Made by a program: the position numbers and the translations under genes
The notes under the pieces: model-generated
Databases searched by the model: none
Seen by the model: the letters and a program-made list of their open reading frames with translations, nothing else
Told to the model about the DNA's origin: nothing
Assembly (NCBI GenBank): GCA_049116495.1
Contig: JAGDYV010000030.1
Coordinates: forward strand, 30,821-94,820
Direction of reading: 5' to 3'
From: CAJQQK01 sp049116495
Lineage (GTDB): Bacteria > Pseudomonadota > Alphaproteobacteria > Rhizobiales > Hyphomicrobiaceae
DNA: 64,000 nucleotides
Part shown: positions 41,225 to 49,905 of the stretch, in pieces
How positions within the stretch are numbered: the stretch's first letter is position 1
Layout of the letters: each line of letters starts with the position of its first letter

Positions 41225-42391
41225 ATGGGCGCACTTAAAGGCGTAAAAGTCGTCGAATTTGCCGGCATCGGTCCGGGTCCATTTAGTTGCATGTTATTGA
41301 GTGACATGGGCGCTGAAGTCATTCGTATTGATCGTGCCGCCAATGTCGGCAAGGACCCCGAAGAGCCAAGGTTCTCGCCCACGCTACGCGGCCGACCAAA
41401 CGTAGCCATCGACCTCAAAAATGATGCTGGTCGCGAAACCGCCCTTGCGCTTTGTGACAAGGCCGACATTTTAATCGAAGGATTCCGTCCCGGCGTAATG
41501 GAACGACTTGGATTGGGACCGGACGCCGTCTTCGCACGCAATCCAAAGATGATATACGGCCGCATGACGGGCTGGGGCCAGGACGGACCGATCGCGATGA
41601 CCGCGGGCCATGACATCAATTACATAGCACTTTCCGGCGCCCTACATGCGATCGGCACCAAAGAAACCCCGGTACCACCGCTCAACTTGGTAGGCGACTT
41701 TGGTGGCGGCGCATTGTACCTCGTCATGGGTGTGCTTGCGGCCTATATTGAGGCAAAGAACTCCGGCAAAGGCCAAGTCGTCGATGTCTCGATGGTCGAG
41801 GGTGCCGCTTCCCTAATGGCGATGTTCTATGGTCGCGTTGCCGCTGCCGCAGCCGGCGATCAGCACGTCCGTTCCTGGACGGAGGAACGTGGCGAGAATT
41901 TCCTTGATGGCGGCTCGCACTATTATAATACGTACGCGACCTCCGACGGCGAACACATCTGCATCGGATCTATCGAGCCCCAATTCTACCAACAGCTCCT
42001 TGACACCGTCGGTCTCACTCACGACGACCTCGGGCGACAGCACGACAAAGCGAACTGGCCTGCGAACAAGGTCAAGCTAGCCGAGATCTTCAAAACCAAG
42101 ACCCGCGACCAGTGGACCGAGATCATGGGCCAAACAGACATCTGCTTCGCGCCTGTCCTACGCATGAGCGAGGCACCAGGTCATCCGCAGAATGCCGCGC
42201 GTAACTCGTTTGTCGATGTCGGCGGCGTTCCACAACCCGGTCCAGCACCCAAGTTCTCACGCACGAACGTTTCTGCGATCAGCGAACCTGCCTATGCGGG
42301 CCAGCAATCCCGCGACGCCCTCCTTGCCTGGGGTTTCGACGCTGATCACATCGAAGAGCTAGCCGTGAGCGGGGCAATTAAGCAGCGATAA
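41225..42391 (+). CDS. Alpha-methylacyl-CoA racemase-like CaiB/BaiF protein
   Basis: A 388-residue member of family III whose active site fits a racemase. His129 in AGHDINYIALSG and Asp158 in NLVGDFGGGALYL align with His126 and Asp156 of Mycobacterium tuberculosis alpha-methylacyl-CoA racemase. It would equilibrate (2R)- and (2S)-methylacyl-CoA before stereospecific dehydrogenation, which suits the acyl-CoA dehydrogenase upstream. A strong GGAGAACACC site precedes the ATG. Its stop directly abuts the stop of a convergent unknown gene. Confidence 0.87.
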   Translation: MGALKGVKVVEFAGIGPGPFSCMLLSDMGAEVIRIDRAANVGKDPEEPRFSPTLRGRPNVAIDLKNDAGRETALALCDKADILIEGFRPGVMERLGLGPDAVFARNPKMIYGRMTGWGQDGPIAMTAGHDINYIALSGALHAIGTKETPVPPLNLVGDFGGGALYLVMGVLAAYIEAKNSGKGQVVDVSMVEGAASLMAMFYGRVAAAAAGDQHVRSWTEERGENFLDGGSHYYNTYATSDGEHICIGSIEPQFYQQLLDTVGLTHDDLGRQHDKANWPANKVKLAEIFKTKTRDQWTEIMGQTDICFAPVLRMSEAPGHPQNAARNSFVDVGGVPQPGPAPKFSRTNVSAISEPAYAGQQSRDALLAWGFDADHIEELAVSGAIKQR

Positions 42392-43447
42392 TCAAGTTTC
42401 TTTGATCACCCACCGCGTTGCGCCGTCACCGAGATCCTCCCGATCTGTGACGGCCAACTGCAAATGCCGATCATGCGCCAACAGCGCGCCCTCCCAAATC
42501 CCATTCCATGCTTCAAACAGCTCAGGCGGCTGCATTCCCCATCCTCGCGCCAGCCGCCACCCCTTCCGCGTGACAGTCGACTGGCCTTGCCCAAATTCAA
42601 CAGTAACGGTGTCGCCTTCCCCGGTCGCAAGTTTCGCCATAAAATGTGCAAACCCTTCGGCACCGCCGGAAGGTGCGTCCAAAAAACCCGCCAGCTGCCG
42701 ATAATATTGAGCGCCAATCAATCGCCCCGTAATCCGACCGAGAAACGCGGCATCCACGGGTCCGAACAACTCGGCCATACGCGGCAGGCCGGTCCGAACA
42801 TATTCCATCGCATAGTTGCGCTTCGCCTTGGCCAATCGTTGGGCCGGCCATTGGCCTTCCGGCAGTTTCGGAGCCGCAGCCGCCTCGAAACGGGGCGGCT
42901 GCTCTCCAGGTCGAAAGCGCAGCCGCTCATCCATTGTCAGATCGTGTTCGAATTCTTGGAAATATCCGGATAGACCATGCTGCCCATCAACCGTCTGCGA
43001 GGTACACACAAAACCAAGCCGAAGATTGCCGAGCGACACGCCGTTGCGTGCATACCACCCCCTTAGCATGCCGCGCGATACATCTGTTGGAATCGCACAG
43101 ATGGCCGTGCCATCGAACACCCAGCGCGGCGGCGGAAAGCGCACCCAGGCCTTGCTATCGCTCTCGGCCATATATTCGACATCGACACCGCCGATGCGGT
43201 TAGACAAAAAATGGTAGGCTGCACACGCTTTTGCATGTGGCATCCCACTCAATCCGAGCTTGTCAAAACTCGACAGAAATTTTTCGTTGTGCTGGTGGTG
43301 AAAAACCGCCTCCATCCAACACGCAGCATCCGCGCCCGACCGCCGGGTCACGATAGTCATGATCAATCCAGTGAAATAGGCGTGATAAAGCGCCGCGACC
43401 GCGGCCAATTGTTCCGACGCGGTTTCCCCATCCGGCGGTTTCTGCAT
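42392..43447 (-). CDS. Conserved hypothetical protein, function unknown
   Basis: A 351-residue soluble protein. The N-terminal half contains many charged and aromatic residues with HKAMC-type helices (LGLSGMPHAKACAAYHFLSN) and conserved-looking segments MAESDSKAWVRFPPPRWVFDG and RNGVSLGNLRLGFVCTSQT; the C-terminal half has KRNYAMEYVRTGLPRMAELFGP. No domain is recognised; a resemblance to an L-2-amino-thiazoline-4-carboxylate hydrolase-like or lipid-binding protein was considered and not supported. I prefer the ATG at 43447 to the TTG at 43459. Convergent with the racemase gene with no bases between. Confidence 0.55.
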   Translation of the reverse strand: MQKPPDGETASEQLAAVAALYHAYFTGLIMTIVTRRSGADAACWMEAVFHHQHNEKFLSSFDKLGLSGMPHAKACAAYHFLSNRIGGVDVEYMAESDSKAWVRFPPPRWVFDGTAICAIPTDVSRGMLRGWYARNGVSLGNLRLGFVCTSQTVDGQHGLSGYFQEFEHDLTMDERLRFRPGEQPPRFEAAAAPKLPEGQWPAQRLAKAKRNYAMEYVRTGLPRMAELFGPVDAAFLGRITGRLIGAQYYRQLAGFLDAPSGGAEGFAHFMAKLATGEGDTVTVEFGQGQSTVTRKGWRLARGWGMQPPELFEAWNGIWEGALLAHDRHLQLAVTDREDLGDGATRWVIKET

Positions 43448-44212
43448 ACCCAATTCCAATCTCTCTATGGCCTTGTCAGTTTACATGACGGCCAATCCAA
43501 ATCCAATTGTTCACGCCTAACGGAGCACTGACGTCGCGCTTCGGGAGCCTCGACCAGCCAGTGAGCGTTTGACCACTGTTAATGATATCTGGGCCCTTTG
43601 CACGCGGCATCAACTGGCAAACTCAATGAGCTTCCCGGTCTCCGCTCAAATAATTGTCGATTATTCTCGATCTTGGCGCACCGCTTTCCGGGCTGCTGGC
43701 AGTTCAACAATGATTGATTGCACCCATTCGCCAGGGTCAACCAACCGTCAGTATAAGCCAAGCAATATTCAGCGACGGACAAAACATTACAGCGCATCGA
43801 CGGCATGAGCAGAACACTGCAACAACAGTCCCCTTGGGCAACGTCCGCCTCCTACATTTGCTTTGCCACGACAAGGAAAGTTTTTTATGTATTGCAGAAG
43901 AATATGAGATCACAGTCCTAGCGATAGATGATGTCTATCACTTCGCGTCACCGTCCTGGCGGCTGGCGCGCAATTGGGCTCGCCATCACCTCAGCAGTTT
44001 TCGAGCTATCCACTTGATCAACACAACCGCCGCTGAGCCGGCCAAGCCTGAAAATATGTTTAACATCAAGCTATCGAAACAAATTTAACACCTCGCCTTC
44101 AATTGCGTCGAATTATCCGTAGGACATTTTTTGAATGCGCTCGTCTAAACATTGTGCAATAAGACACCGCCAAAACCCATAGTGTGTAAAAAGATGTAAA
44201 GGGGGAGCAAAC
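43448..44212. other. 765-bp region without a recognised gene
   Basis: Several short frames cross it on both strands but none has family-like sequence, and base composition is lower in GC than the flanks. The right end is the leader of the H-NS-like gene with a GGGGGAG ribosome binding site at 44201-44207. Confidence 0.6.
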
Positions 44213-44536
44213 GTGAAAGTTGACTTGCAGAAATTGTCCTATCGAGAGTTGATCGAACTTAAGGGAAAAATTGGCCAGGCCATCGAAGCCAAGAAGGTGG
44301 CTGAAAAAACCAATATTAAGAAGAAGGTCAAAGAGTTGATCGAGGGTGCTGGGTTCGACGTCGGCGATATCGTCGGCAACGGCACTTCGAAGTCTCTTAA
44401 GGGCCGCAAGGTGGCTGCCAAATTTCGCAATCCCAAGAATCCGGATGAAACCTGGACAGGGCGTGGGCGTCAGCCAAAATGGTTGGTTGCCGAACTCGCG
44501 CGTGGTCGTTCTTTGAATTCCTTCCGAATCAAATAA
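44213..44536 (+). CDS. H-NS histone-like nucleoid-structuring family protein
   Basis: A 107-residue DNA-binding protein. The N-terminal helical part (QKLSYRELIELKGKIGQAI) should form the dimer, and the C-terminus FRNPKNPDETWTGRGRQPKW carries the H-NS DNA-binding core with the TWTGRGRQP AT-hook-like loop. It binds AT-rich DNA in the minor groove and silences acquired genes. The AT-rich gene at 30406 is an example of what it could silence. GTG start after GGGGGAG. Located alone in a gene-poor stretch, as is common for autoregulated H-NS genes. Confidence 0.9.
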   Translation: MKVDLQKLSYRELIELKGKIGQAIEAKKVAEKTNIKKKVKELIEGAGFDVGDIVGNGTSKSLKGRKVAAKFRNPKNPDETWTGRGRQPKWLVAELARGRSLNSFRIK

Positions 44537-44554
44537 TCCGGAAGTTGAAAATAG

Positions 44555-44600
44555 CCACTGCCTTGGTGCTCGGCCCTCTATCGTCGTGTACGGGCAGTGG
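44555..44600. terminator. Possible bidirectional terminator hairpin
   Basis: CCACTGCC (44555-44562) pairs with GGCAGTGG (44593-44600) over a 30-nt loop in the gap between two convergent genes. There is no T run on the plus strand, so the efficiency is doubtful. Confidence 0.35.
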
Positions 44601-44616
44601 TATTCCACTCAACAGA

Positions 44617-45483
44617 TCATGAACGGCGTTCGATCTCGTCCAGAACTGGCATCAAATAGACTTTGAACGATTCAGGATTTTCGCTCATTGGGAAATGCCC
44701 GAGGCGTTCCATTATAGTTAATGTGACACCGTCGATAGCGTCAGCGGTTTGCTGACTGGCTTCGGGCGTGCATGAATAATCGTATTCTCCCGTCAATAGA
44801 TGAACCGAACACGCCGCTGTATCGATTTCAGCGAGAGATCCGCTGACATCGCCGTCAACCGAATAAAAATGCAGGTCTCCCTTAAACACGCCAGGGCCGC
44901 CCTGCATGTAGTGCCAAAGCGTCTCCCAGCGGTGCACGAGCGGCGCCTCCGGTCCGACCAGGCCATAGCAATACGCTGCACACATTTCACCTCCGTGAAT
45001 ATTCGGTCGGTGCAGCCACGTTATATCGAAGTAGTGCTGAACGAACGCCGATGACTGCAGCCCGATCATCGCCCGAAACAAGGTGCTGTGTCTTCGCGCC
45101 AGCTCGAGAACGATCCGTCCACCAATCGAACAGCCCATAACAACCGGCCGGTCAAGCTCCAACGCCTCAGCAAACGTACATACCAATTCGACATACCCGT
45201 CGGTGGTGAGCTTGTATTCTTCATCCTGCCAACCCTCTGGCGGCGAAGATTTCCCGTGCCACGGCATGTCAAACACGATAACGCGATATCGGTCGGTAAT
45301 TTCGGCATCATTGAGCAGAGCACGGTACTGCCGCCCATCTGAGCCGGCGGTGTGCAGACAGATCAACGGAATGCCGCCGCCATCGTCCGGTCCCGCTTCT
45401 TCCCAATACAATCGGTGGCGGCGCCCCTTAATGTCGAGGTTCATGTAGCGCCCGACGACCGGCTCAATGGTCACCTTGCTCAT
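44617..45483 (-). CDS. Alpha/beta hydrolase
   Basis: A 288-residue hydrolase. The nucleophile elbow is VMGCSIGGRIV with Ser, the oxyanion loop is ICLHTAGSDGRQYR, and the C-terminal LLTGEYDYSCTPEA gives the Asp and MERLGHFPMSE the His. Esterase or C-C hydrolase specificity is unclear. The ATG overlaps the stop of the SCP2-like gene (ATGA), so it is the last gene of the leftward operon from 48503. Confidence 0.83.
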   Translation of the reverse strand: MSKVTIEPVVGRYMNLDIKGRRHRLYWEEAGPDDGGGIPLICLHTAGSDGRQYRALLNDAEITDRYRVIVFDMPWHGKSSPPEGWQDEEYKLTTDGYVELVCTFAEALELDRPVVMGCSIGGRIVLELARRHSTLFRAMIGLQSSAFVQHYFDITWLHRPNIHGGEMCAAYCYGLVGPEAPLVHRWETLWHYMQGGPGVFKGDLHFYSVDGDVSGSLAEIDTAACSVHLLTGEYDYSCTPEASQQTADAIDGVTLTIMERLGHFPMSENPESFKVYLMPVLDEIERRS

Positions 45484-45875
45484 GTTGCCCCTATGGGGGT
45501 TTCCTGGTCGCGCAATCGCGGCTTCTCCAACATCATCTTTAAAGTGAGAAAGTGCGCCATCATTCTTTCAAGGTCGCCTTCGATGCGCATTTTGCCTTCG
45601 CGAATCAACGCCATGATGTCGTGGTGGCGCGGCTTCGGCACCGGCTTCCAGAACTCGCGCCAAGCCTCCTCCGTGCCAATAACTGCGAAGTCGAACGGGA
45701 TTGCCAAAAGAGGCAATGACGAAACATCCGCGATTCGCCCTTCGCGGATTCTGAGGAGATATCGCGCGTCACCGATCTCCAACATCATGTCGGCAGACAG
45801 CCACTGACCACGTCGCACCAATGCAGCGTCGGCGTTGACCAGCTTTTGCAGTTCGTGAAGTATGTCTTCCATCAT
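45480..45875 (-). CDS. SCP2-like sterol/lipid-binding domain protein
   Basis: A 131-residue protein. The closing part DIMALIREGKMRIEGDLERM with the following hydrophobic helix matches the SCP2 fold's end, and the middle strands MLEIGDARYLLRIREGRIAD fit its sheet. Such domains bind lipid-like acyl-CoA. The ATG at 45875 overlaps the stop of the previous small gene (TAATG), and its stop overlaps the hydrolase ATG. Function in the operon is unknown. Confidence 0.55.
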   Translation of the reverse strand: MMEDILHELQKLVNADAALVRRGQWLSADMMLEIGDARYLLRIREGRIADVSSLPLLAIPFDFAVIGTEEAWREFWKPVPKPRHHDIMALIREGKMRIEGDLERMMAHFLTLKMMLEKPRLRDQETPIGAT

Positions 45876-46024
45876 TACGTCGACGGCTGCTCTTTCGGCA
45901 CGCACATTTCGGCAGTGTCGGAATACATTTCGTTATCGTGACAAACCCAGACCTCATCACAGGCCAGTGCCAGGCTAGCACCAACCAACTGCAAAGCCAG
46001 GAACGCCGCGCCGAGCAAACGCAT
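45875..46024 (-). CDS. Small secreted Cys-containing peptide
   Basis: A 49-residue protein with a signal peptide MRLLGAAFLALQLVGASLALA and a short mature part CDEVWVCHDNEMYSDTAEMC, giving three Cys in 20 residues. A GGGAG site is eight to nine bases upstream of the ATG. Its stop codon and the next ATG share bases (TAATG). Too short for a family call; export is inferred from the signal peptide. Confidence 0.55.
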   Translation of the reverse strand: MRLLGAAFLALQLVGASLALACDEVWVCHDNEMYSDTAEMCVPKEQPST

Positions 46025-46061
46025 AGTAAAGTCTCCCTTGCCATCAAGCAGAGATTTGAGC

Positions 46062-47234
46062 TCATTTATTCCTGAGCTCCGTAACATCCTTAATCAATTC
46101 ATCAAGCACATACTCATTGGCGCTGCCAAGAGGCGGCCCGAGTTCGTCGATCACTCCAGGCGTTTCCGACAACCGCGGCAGAACATTCGGCACGACAACT
46201 TCACCCAACGTCTCATGCGAGTAGCGCGTCAGCACCTCACGCGCAGCGAAGTGCGGATCCTCGAAAATGTCGGCGATGGAATTGATTGCACCGCAAGGCA
46301 CATCACCCGCCGTACATGCGGCAACCACGTCCTTCATCGGCATCGACATGGTCAATTCCTCGACCACACCATCGATCACGCCGCGATCGTCCAGTCGGCT
46401 GCGTGTCGTCGGATGGCTTTCTGCCAATTCCGGTCGCTTTAGAACGTTGACCGCCATGCGCTCCCACATTTTGTCGCTGGTGCATGCAATCGCGACCCAA
46501 TTTCCGTCGGAACAAGGAAAATGACCGTGCGGACAGGCATTGAGTGTATTGCGCCCCTCGCGCTCACGCACGACACCATGTTTTCCGTAAAGCGGCGCGA
46601 TCTCGTCGAGCACCCTGAAAATAGATTCGTAAAGTGCAATATCGACAATCTGGCCTTTGCCGGTTTTCTCCGCAACACGTAGCGCCATAAGCAATCCAAT
46701 GGTGCCATAAAAGCCGGAGATATAGTCCGCCAACGAGGTTGAACCCGGCGTCACCGGCACTCCGCCGGGCTCACCTGCCAGATAGGTCAGACCACCAACC
46801 GCATGCGCGATGCGCGCAAAGCCAGGCCGATCCTTGTAGGGCCCCGTCTGGCCATAGCCGGTCACCCGCAGCATCACCAACTTCGGGTTGATTGCCATGA
46901 GAACATCCGGGCCAAGCCCCCACTTCTCCATAGTGCCCGGTCGGAAATTCTCGGCCAGAATGTCGGATCGTTTGACCAGTTCCTTGACAACTGCGACGCC
47001 CTCTGGCGACTTGAGATCAAGCGTCACGGACTTCTTGTTGCGCGCCTCACTTAACCACGCAAGCGTCTGTCCGTCGGCTTCGGTCGGCGTACCAAACCGG
47101 CGCATCGGGTCGCCCGTCGGGTGCTCGATCTTGATCACCTCGGCACCAAATTCGCCCATCACGGTTGTCGAAAATGGCGCCGCAATAAATGTAGCTAGGT
47201 CGAGTATCCGCACACCATCAAGCGGTTTCATCAT
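46062..47234 (-). CDS. CaiB/BaiF family CoA-transferase
   Basis: A 390-residue family III CoA-transferase. It has RILDLATFIAAPFSTTVMGE, EARNKKSVTLDLKSPEGV, and Asp170 in TSLADYISGFYGTIG at the catalytic position, with the GYGQTGPYKDRPGFARIAHA stretch. By similarity of the first half it resembles enzymes acting on small dicarboxylates such as oxalate, mesaconate or citramalate. Start is ambiguous (ATG at 47234, 47231 or 47258); I chose the first Met-Met pair. Part of the leftward operon after the 77-residue gene. Confidence 0.82.
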   Translation of the reverse strand: MMKPLDGVRILDLATFIAAPFSTTVMGEFGAEVIKIEHPTGDPMRRFGTPTEADGQTLAWLSEARNKKSVTLDLKSPEGVAVVKELVKRSDILAENFRPGTMEKWGLGPDVLMAINPKLVMLRVTGYGQTGPYKDRPGFARIAHAVGGLTYLAGEPGGVPVTPGSTSLADYISGFYGTIGLLMALRVAEKTGKGQIVDIALYESIFRVLDEIAPLYGKHGVVREREGRNTLNACPHGHFPCSDGNWVAIACTSDKMWERMAVNVLKRPELAESHPTTRSRLDDRGVIDGVVEELTMSMPMKDVVAACTAGDVPCGAINSIADIFEDPHFAAREVLTRYSHETLGEVVVPNVLPRLSETPGVIDELGPPLGSANEYVLDELIKDVTELRNK

Positions 47235-47323
47235 TTCATGTCCAACCGCCACCCGCATGCTCCCAATTTTTTTTAACTTCTGCCAATCCAGATGCGCTGA
47301 CAGATCAGCCCATTGGAGGAATA

Positions 47324-47557
47324 CTATTTGCAAATCGCCCAAGGAAAGATGCGTTGTGCCGCTGCGAGTGCCGTTGCCTCGCTTTCATAGCGCTGCTCCC
47401 CGAACTGCGCGACGCGAAACCAGCCACTTGTATCCTCGGCATCGCGACGATAACCCTCAATGCCGAAACTGCCATCGGGTCGGCAAAAGATATCAACGCA
47501 CCGATCACCATCATGCGTCTCGATCGATTGCAGGACAAGCTTGCGACCATCAACCAT
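47324..47557 (-). CDS. Small conserved hypothetical protein
   Basis: A 77-residue protein. The segment THDGDRCVDIFCRPDGSFGI followed by EGYRRDAEDTSGWF and ESEATALAAAQRIFPW corresponds to a small conserved family found widely in proteobacteria without assigned function. Its start overlaps the stop of the D-2-hydroxyacid dehydrogenase by eight bases, indicating coupling. Low-confidence role. Confidence 0.6.
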   Translation of the reverse strand: MVDGRKLVLQSIETHDGDRCVDIFCRPDGSFGIEGYRRDAEDTSGWFRVAQFGEQRYESEATALAAAQRIFPWAICK

Positions 47558-48503
47558 CGATCACACGAACCGGTGCTCCCGTCAGCCAAGCTTCAATGTC
47601 TTCAACTGTCTGTGTGTAAAAGAGCCGATAGGTATCATGGCTGACATAACCGAGATGCGGCGTGAGGACTGTTCGCGCGCACGAGCGGATCGGATGGTTA
47701 ACCGGTACTGGCTCATCGTCATAGACATCGATACCAGCGCCTGCGATCCGCCCCGCCTGCAATGCCTCAATCAGGGCGGCCATGTCGATGATCGCGGCAC
47801 GCGACGTGTTGACAAAGATCCCGGTCGGCTTCATCGCAGCAAAATCCGCCGCACCAAGCAGCCCGGTGGAACGTTCGGAATGCTTGTAGTGGACCGTCAC
47901 CACATCGGCATCGGCAAACAAGGCATCTTTCTCGGCCCGTTGCACGCCGACTTCAGCCGCACTCGCATCGGTAAGGTTCTCGCTCCAGGCAATCACATTC
48001 ATTTTGAACGCTTGTCCAATTCGCGCCATCTCGCGGCCAAGTCTTCCAAGACCAACGATACCCAAGGTCTTATCTTCCAGGTCAAGCCCAATCGTTTGCT
48101 GCCATTGGCCCGTTCGCATGTTGTTATCTTCGAATGGAATATTTCGCGCCACCGCGAGAATGAGCCCCCAAGCGAGTTCCGGCGTCGTTTGCGTTCGCCC
48201 CGCCGTTCCCGAGCAAGAAATGCCACGTTCCTTCAAATAACCAATGTCGATTGACGAATTGCGCATGCCGGTCGTGACCATGAACTTCAGGTTCGGCAAT
48301 CGTTCAAGCGTCGCCCGGTCGAAAACCGTCCGCTCACGCATCGCAGCGATCACATCAAAGTCCTTCAACGCGGCAACCACGGCATCTTGCCCGCCACCGA
48401 TATGCTCGCGAAAGATCTGAACATCGTGTGCCTGTTTTAGTGCCGCCCAGCTTGCAAACTTTTCAGCAACGCCCTGGTAGTCATCCAGTACGGCAATCTT
48501 CAT
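47550..48503 (-). CDS. D-2-hydroxyacid dehydrogenase
   Basis: A 317-residue NAD-dependent enzyme. Rossmann motif GIVGLGRLGREMARIG, the substrate and catalytic residues Arg in NTSRAAIIDM, Glu in DVYDDEPVP, and His in TPHLGYVS. It interconverts 2-oxo and D-2-hydroxy acids. ATG at 48503 follows AGGGAG. First gene of a leftward operon with a CoA-transferase, small proteins, an SCP2-like protein and an alpha/beta hydrolase, possibly an acid degradation route. Confidence 0.88.
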   Translation of the reverse strand: MKIAVLDDYQGVAEKFASWAALKQAHDVQIFREHIGGGQDAVVAALKDFDVIAAMRERTVFDRATLERLPNLKFMVTTGMRNSSIDIGYLKERGISCSGTAGRTQTTPELAWGLILAVARNIPFEDNNMRTGQWQQTIGLDLEDKTLGIVGLGRLGREMARIGQAFKMNVIAWSENLTDASAAEVGVQRAEKDALFADADVVTVHYKHSERSTGLLGAADFAAMKPTGIFVNTSRAAIIDMAALIEALQAGRIAGAGIDVYDDEPVPVNHPIRSCARTVLTPHLGYVSHDTYRLFYTQTVEDIEAWLTGAPVRVIDG

Positions 48504-48671
48504 CGTCATTCTCCCTAGCGTGCCCCTGCAATCCATCGTCCAACAGGGCTCATATCGCTGCGCCGAAACTGCGCGTCACAACAAACCTTGTCAATTGCCG
48601 CACCTATAAACCGTTCACACACCTAACCAGGCGCGCTAAGCTTTATTGCTTTTCCCAAGGAGACGGCACCG

Positions 48672-49892
48672 TTGACCATGCTGCACCGAGTTGCAGGCGA
48701 TCGCCTGCGCGGCCAGACCGCCGCCTTCATGATGGGGCTCGGTCACGCCGCTACGCACTGGATCATCGCAACCGTTTATGTCCTGATCCCGTTTCTTGCG
48801 AAAGATCTCGGCCTCAGCTACGCGCAGGCTGGTGCACTTGTATCGCTATTCCACGCCGCTGCTTTTATTGCCAACGCCGGCTCGGGCGCCATCGTTGATA
48901 TCTCAGGCCGATATGTTCGCATCGCATGCGTCTCCTTAGTCGTTGGCGCCCTTGCTTTGATCTCGGTCGGATTTGGCAGCGACATGAACTGGCTGATCTT
49001 GCCAATCATCGTTATCGGCCTAACCAATAATCTGTGGCATCCGGCGGCAATATCCTATCTGTCACGCACTTACCCGAACACACGCGGCTTCGCCCTCTCT
49101 CTGCATACCCTTGGCGCTACGATGGGCGATATCCTGGGGCCATTGTCTGCTGGCCTTCTACTCGTGAGTCTGAGTTGGCAGACAACTGCGCTCGTCAACG
49201 CACTACCGATTTTTGCGGTTGCTGCAGTCATCGCCATCGCGCTTGGCCGCGATGAAACGGCTAGCGGCGCCAATCACCGTAAAAGTGCAACCGGCTCGTC
49301 TTACCTGTCCGGCTTGAAGACCCTAGCAACCAATCGTTCGATCGTCGTGCTCTGCGTTATGGCCGGTTTTCGCTCGATGACGCAAAATGGCCTGCTCGTC
49401 TTCCTGCCGCTATATCTGGTCAATGAAATGAACGCGACGTCGGTTGTCGTCGGCTTGGCGATGACAGCCATTCAGGCGGGCGCTATTGTTTCGGGTCCGA
49501 TTGCCGGTGCCTGGTCAGACAAAATCGGACGTCAGCCCGTCGTCTCGATGGGAATGATAGGAACCTCTATTTTAATTTTTGCCATGAGTATGATGACCGG
49601 AGCCTACGCCTTCATTGCCATGGCAGCGGTTCTTGGTTTCGTCATGTTCGCGATCCGCCCGGTCATCCACGGCTGGACCCTTGACCTTGCCCCCGCGCAT
49701 ATGTCGGGCAGCGCCATCAGCCTGCTTTTTGGTACGCAATCCGCAATGACAATGGCGGTACCGATCGTTGGCGGCTTGATTGCCGATCAATGGGGCTTGA
49801 ACGCCGTGTTCTATATCCTGACCGCGACCGTCTCGATCGCGGCATTGATGAGTTTTATGATCCCGGAAGCGAAGAAAGCGCCGTCGACATAA
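48672..49892 (+). CDS. MFS transporter
   Basis: A 406-residue 12-helix transporter. Motif A-like segment SGAIVDISGRYVRIAC, a helix-4 stretch IGLTNNLWHPAAISYLSRTYP, and the second-half GPIAGAWSDKIGRQPVVSMG, which is a good motif A. The start in this annotation is a TTG nine bases after AAGGAG; an ATG two codons later is possible. Its pattern (HPAA, TGxx) is reminiscent of the fosmidomycin-resistance FSR family, with unknown substrate. It ends 13 bp before the stop of the convergent PrpF gene. Confidence 0.8.
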   Translation: MTMLHRVAGDRLRGQTAAFMMGLGHAATHWIIATVYVLIPFLAKDLGLSYAQAGALVSLFHAAAFIANAGSGAIVDISGRYVRIACVSLVVGALALISVGFGSDMNWLILPIIVIGLTNNLWHPAAISYLSRTYPNTRGFALSLHTLGATMGDILGPLSAGLLLVSLSWQTTALVNALPIFAVAAVIAIALGRDETASGANHRKSATGSSYLSGLKTLATNRSIVVLCVMAGFRSMTQNGLLVFLPLYLVNEMNATSVVVGLAMTAIQAGAIVSGPIAGAWSDKIGRQPVVSMGMIGTSILIFAMSMMTGAYAFIAMAAVLGFVMFAIRPVIHGWTLDLAPAHMSGSAISLLFGTQSAMTMAVPIVGGLIADQWGLNAVFYILTATVSIAALMSFMIPEAKKAPST

Positions 49893-49905
49893 AGACATAA
49901 TCGTT

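Noticed and set aside
43714..44088. 124-codon frame in the gene-poor stretch
   Set aside because: No ribosome binding site, no family-like segments, and composition is as in the noncoding surroundings.
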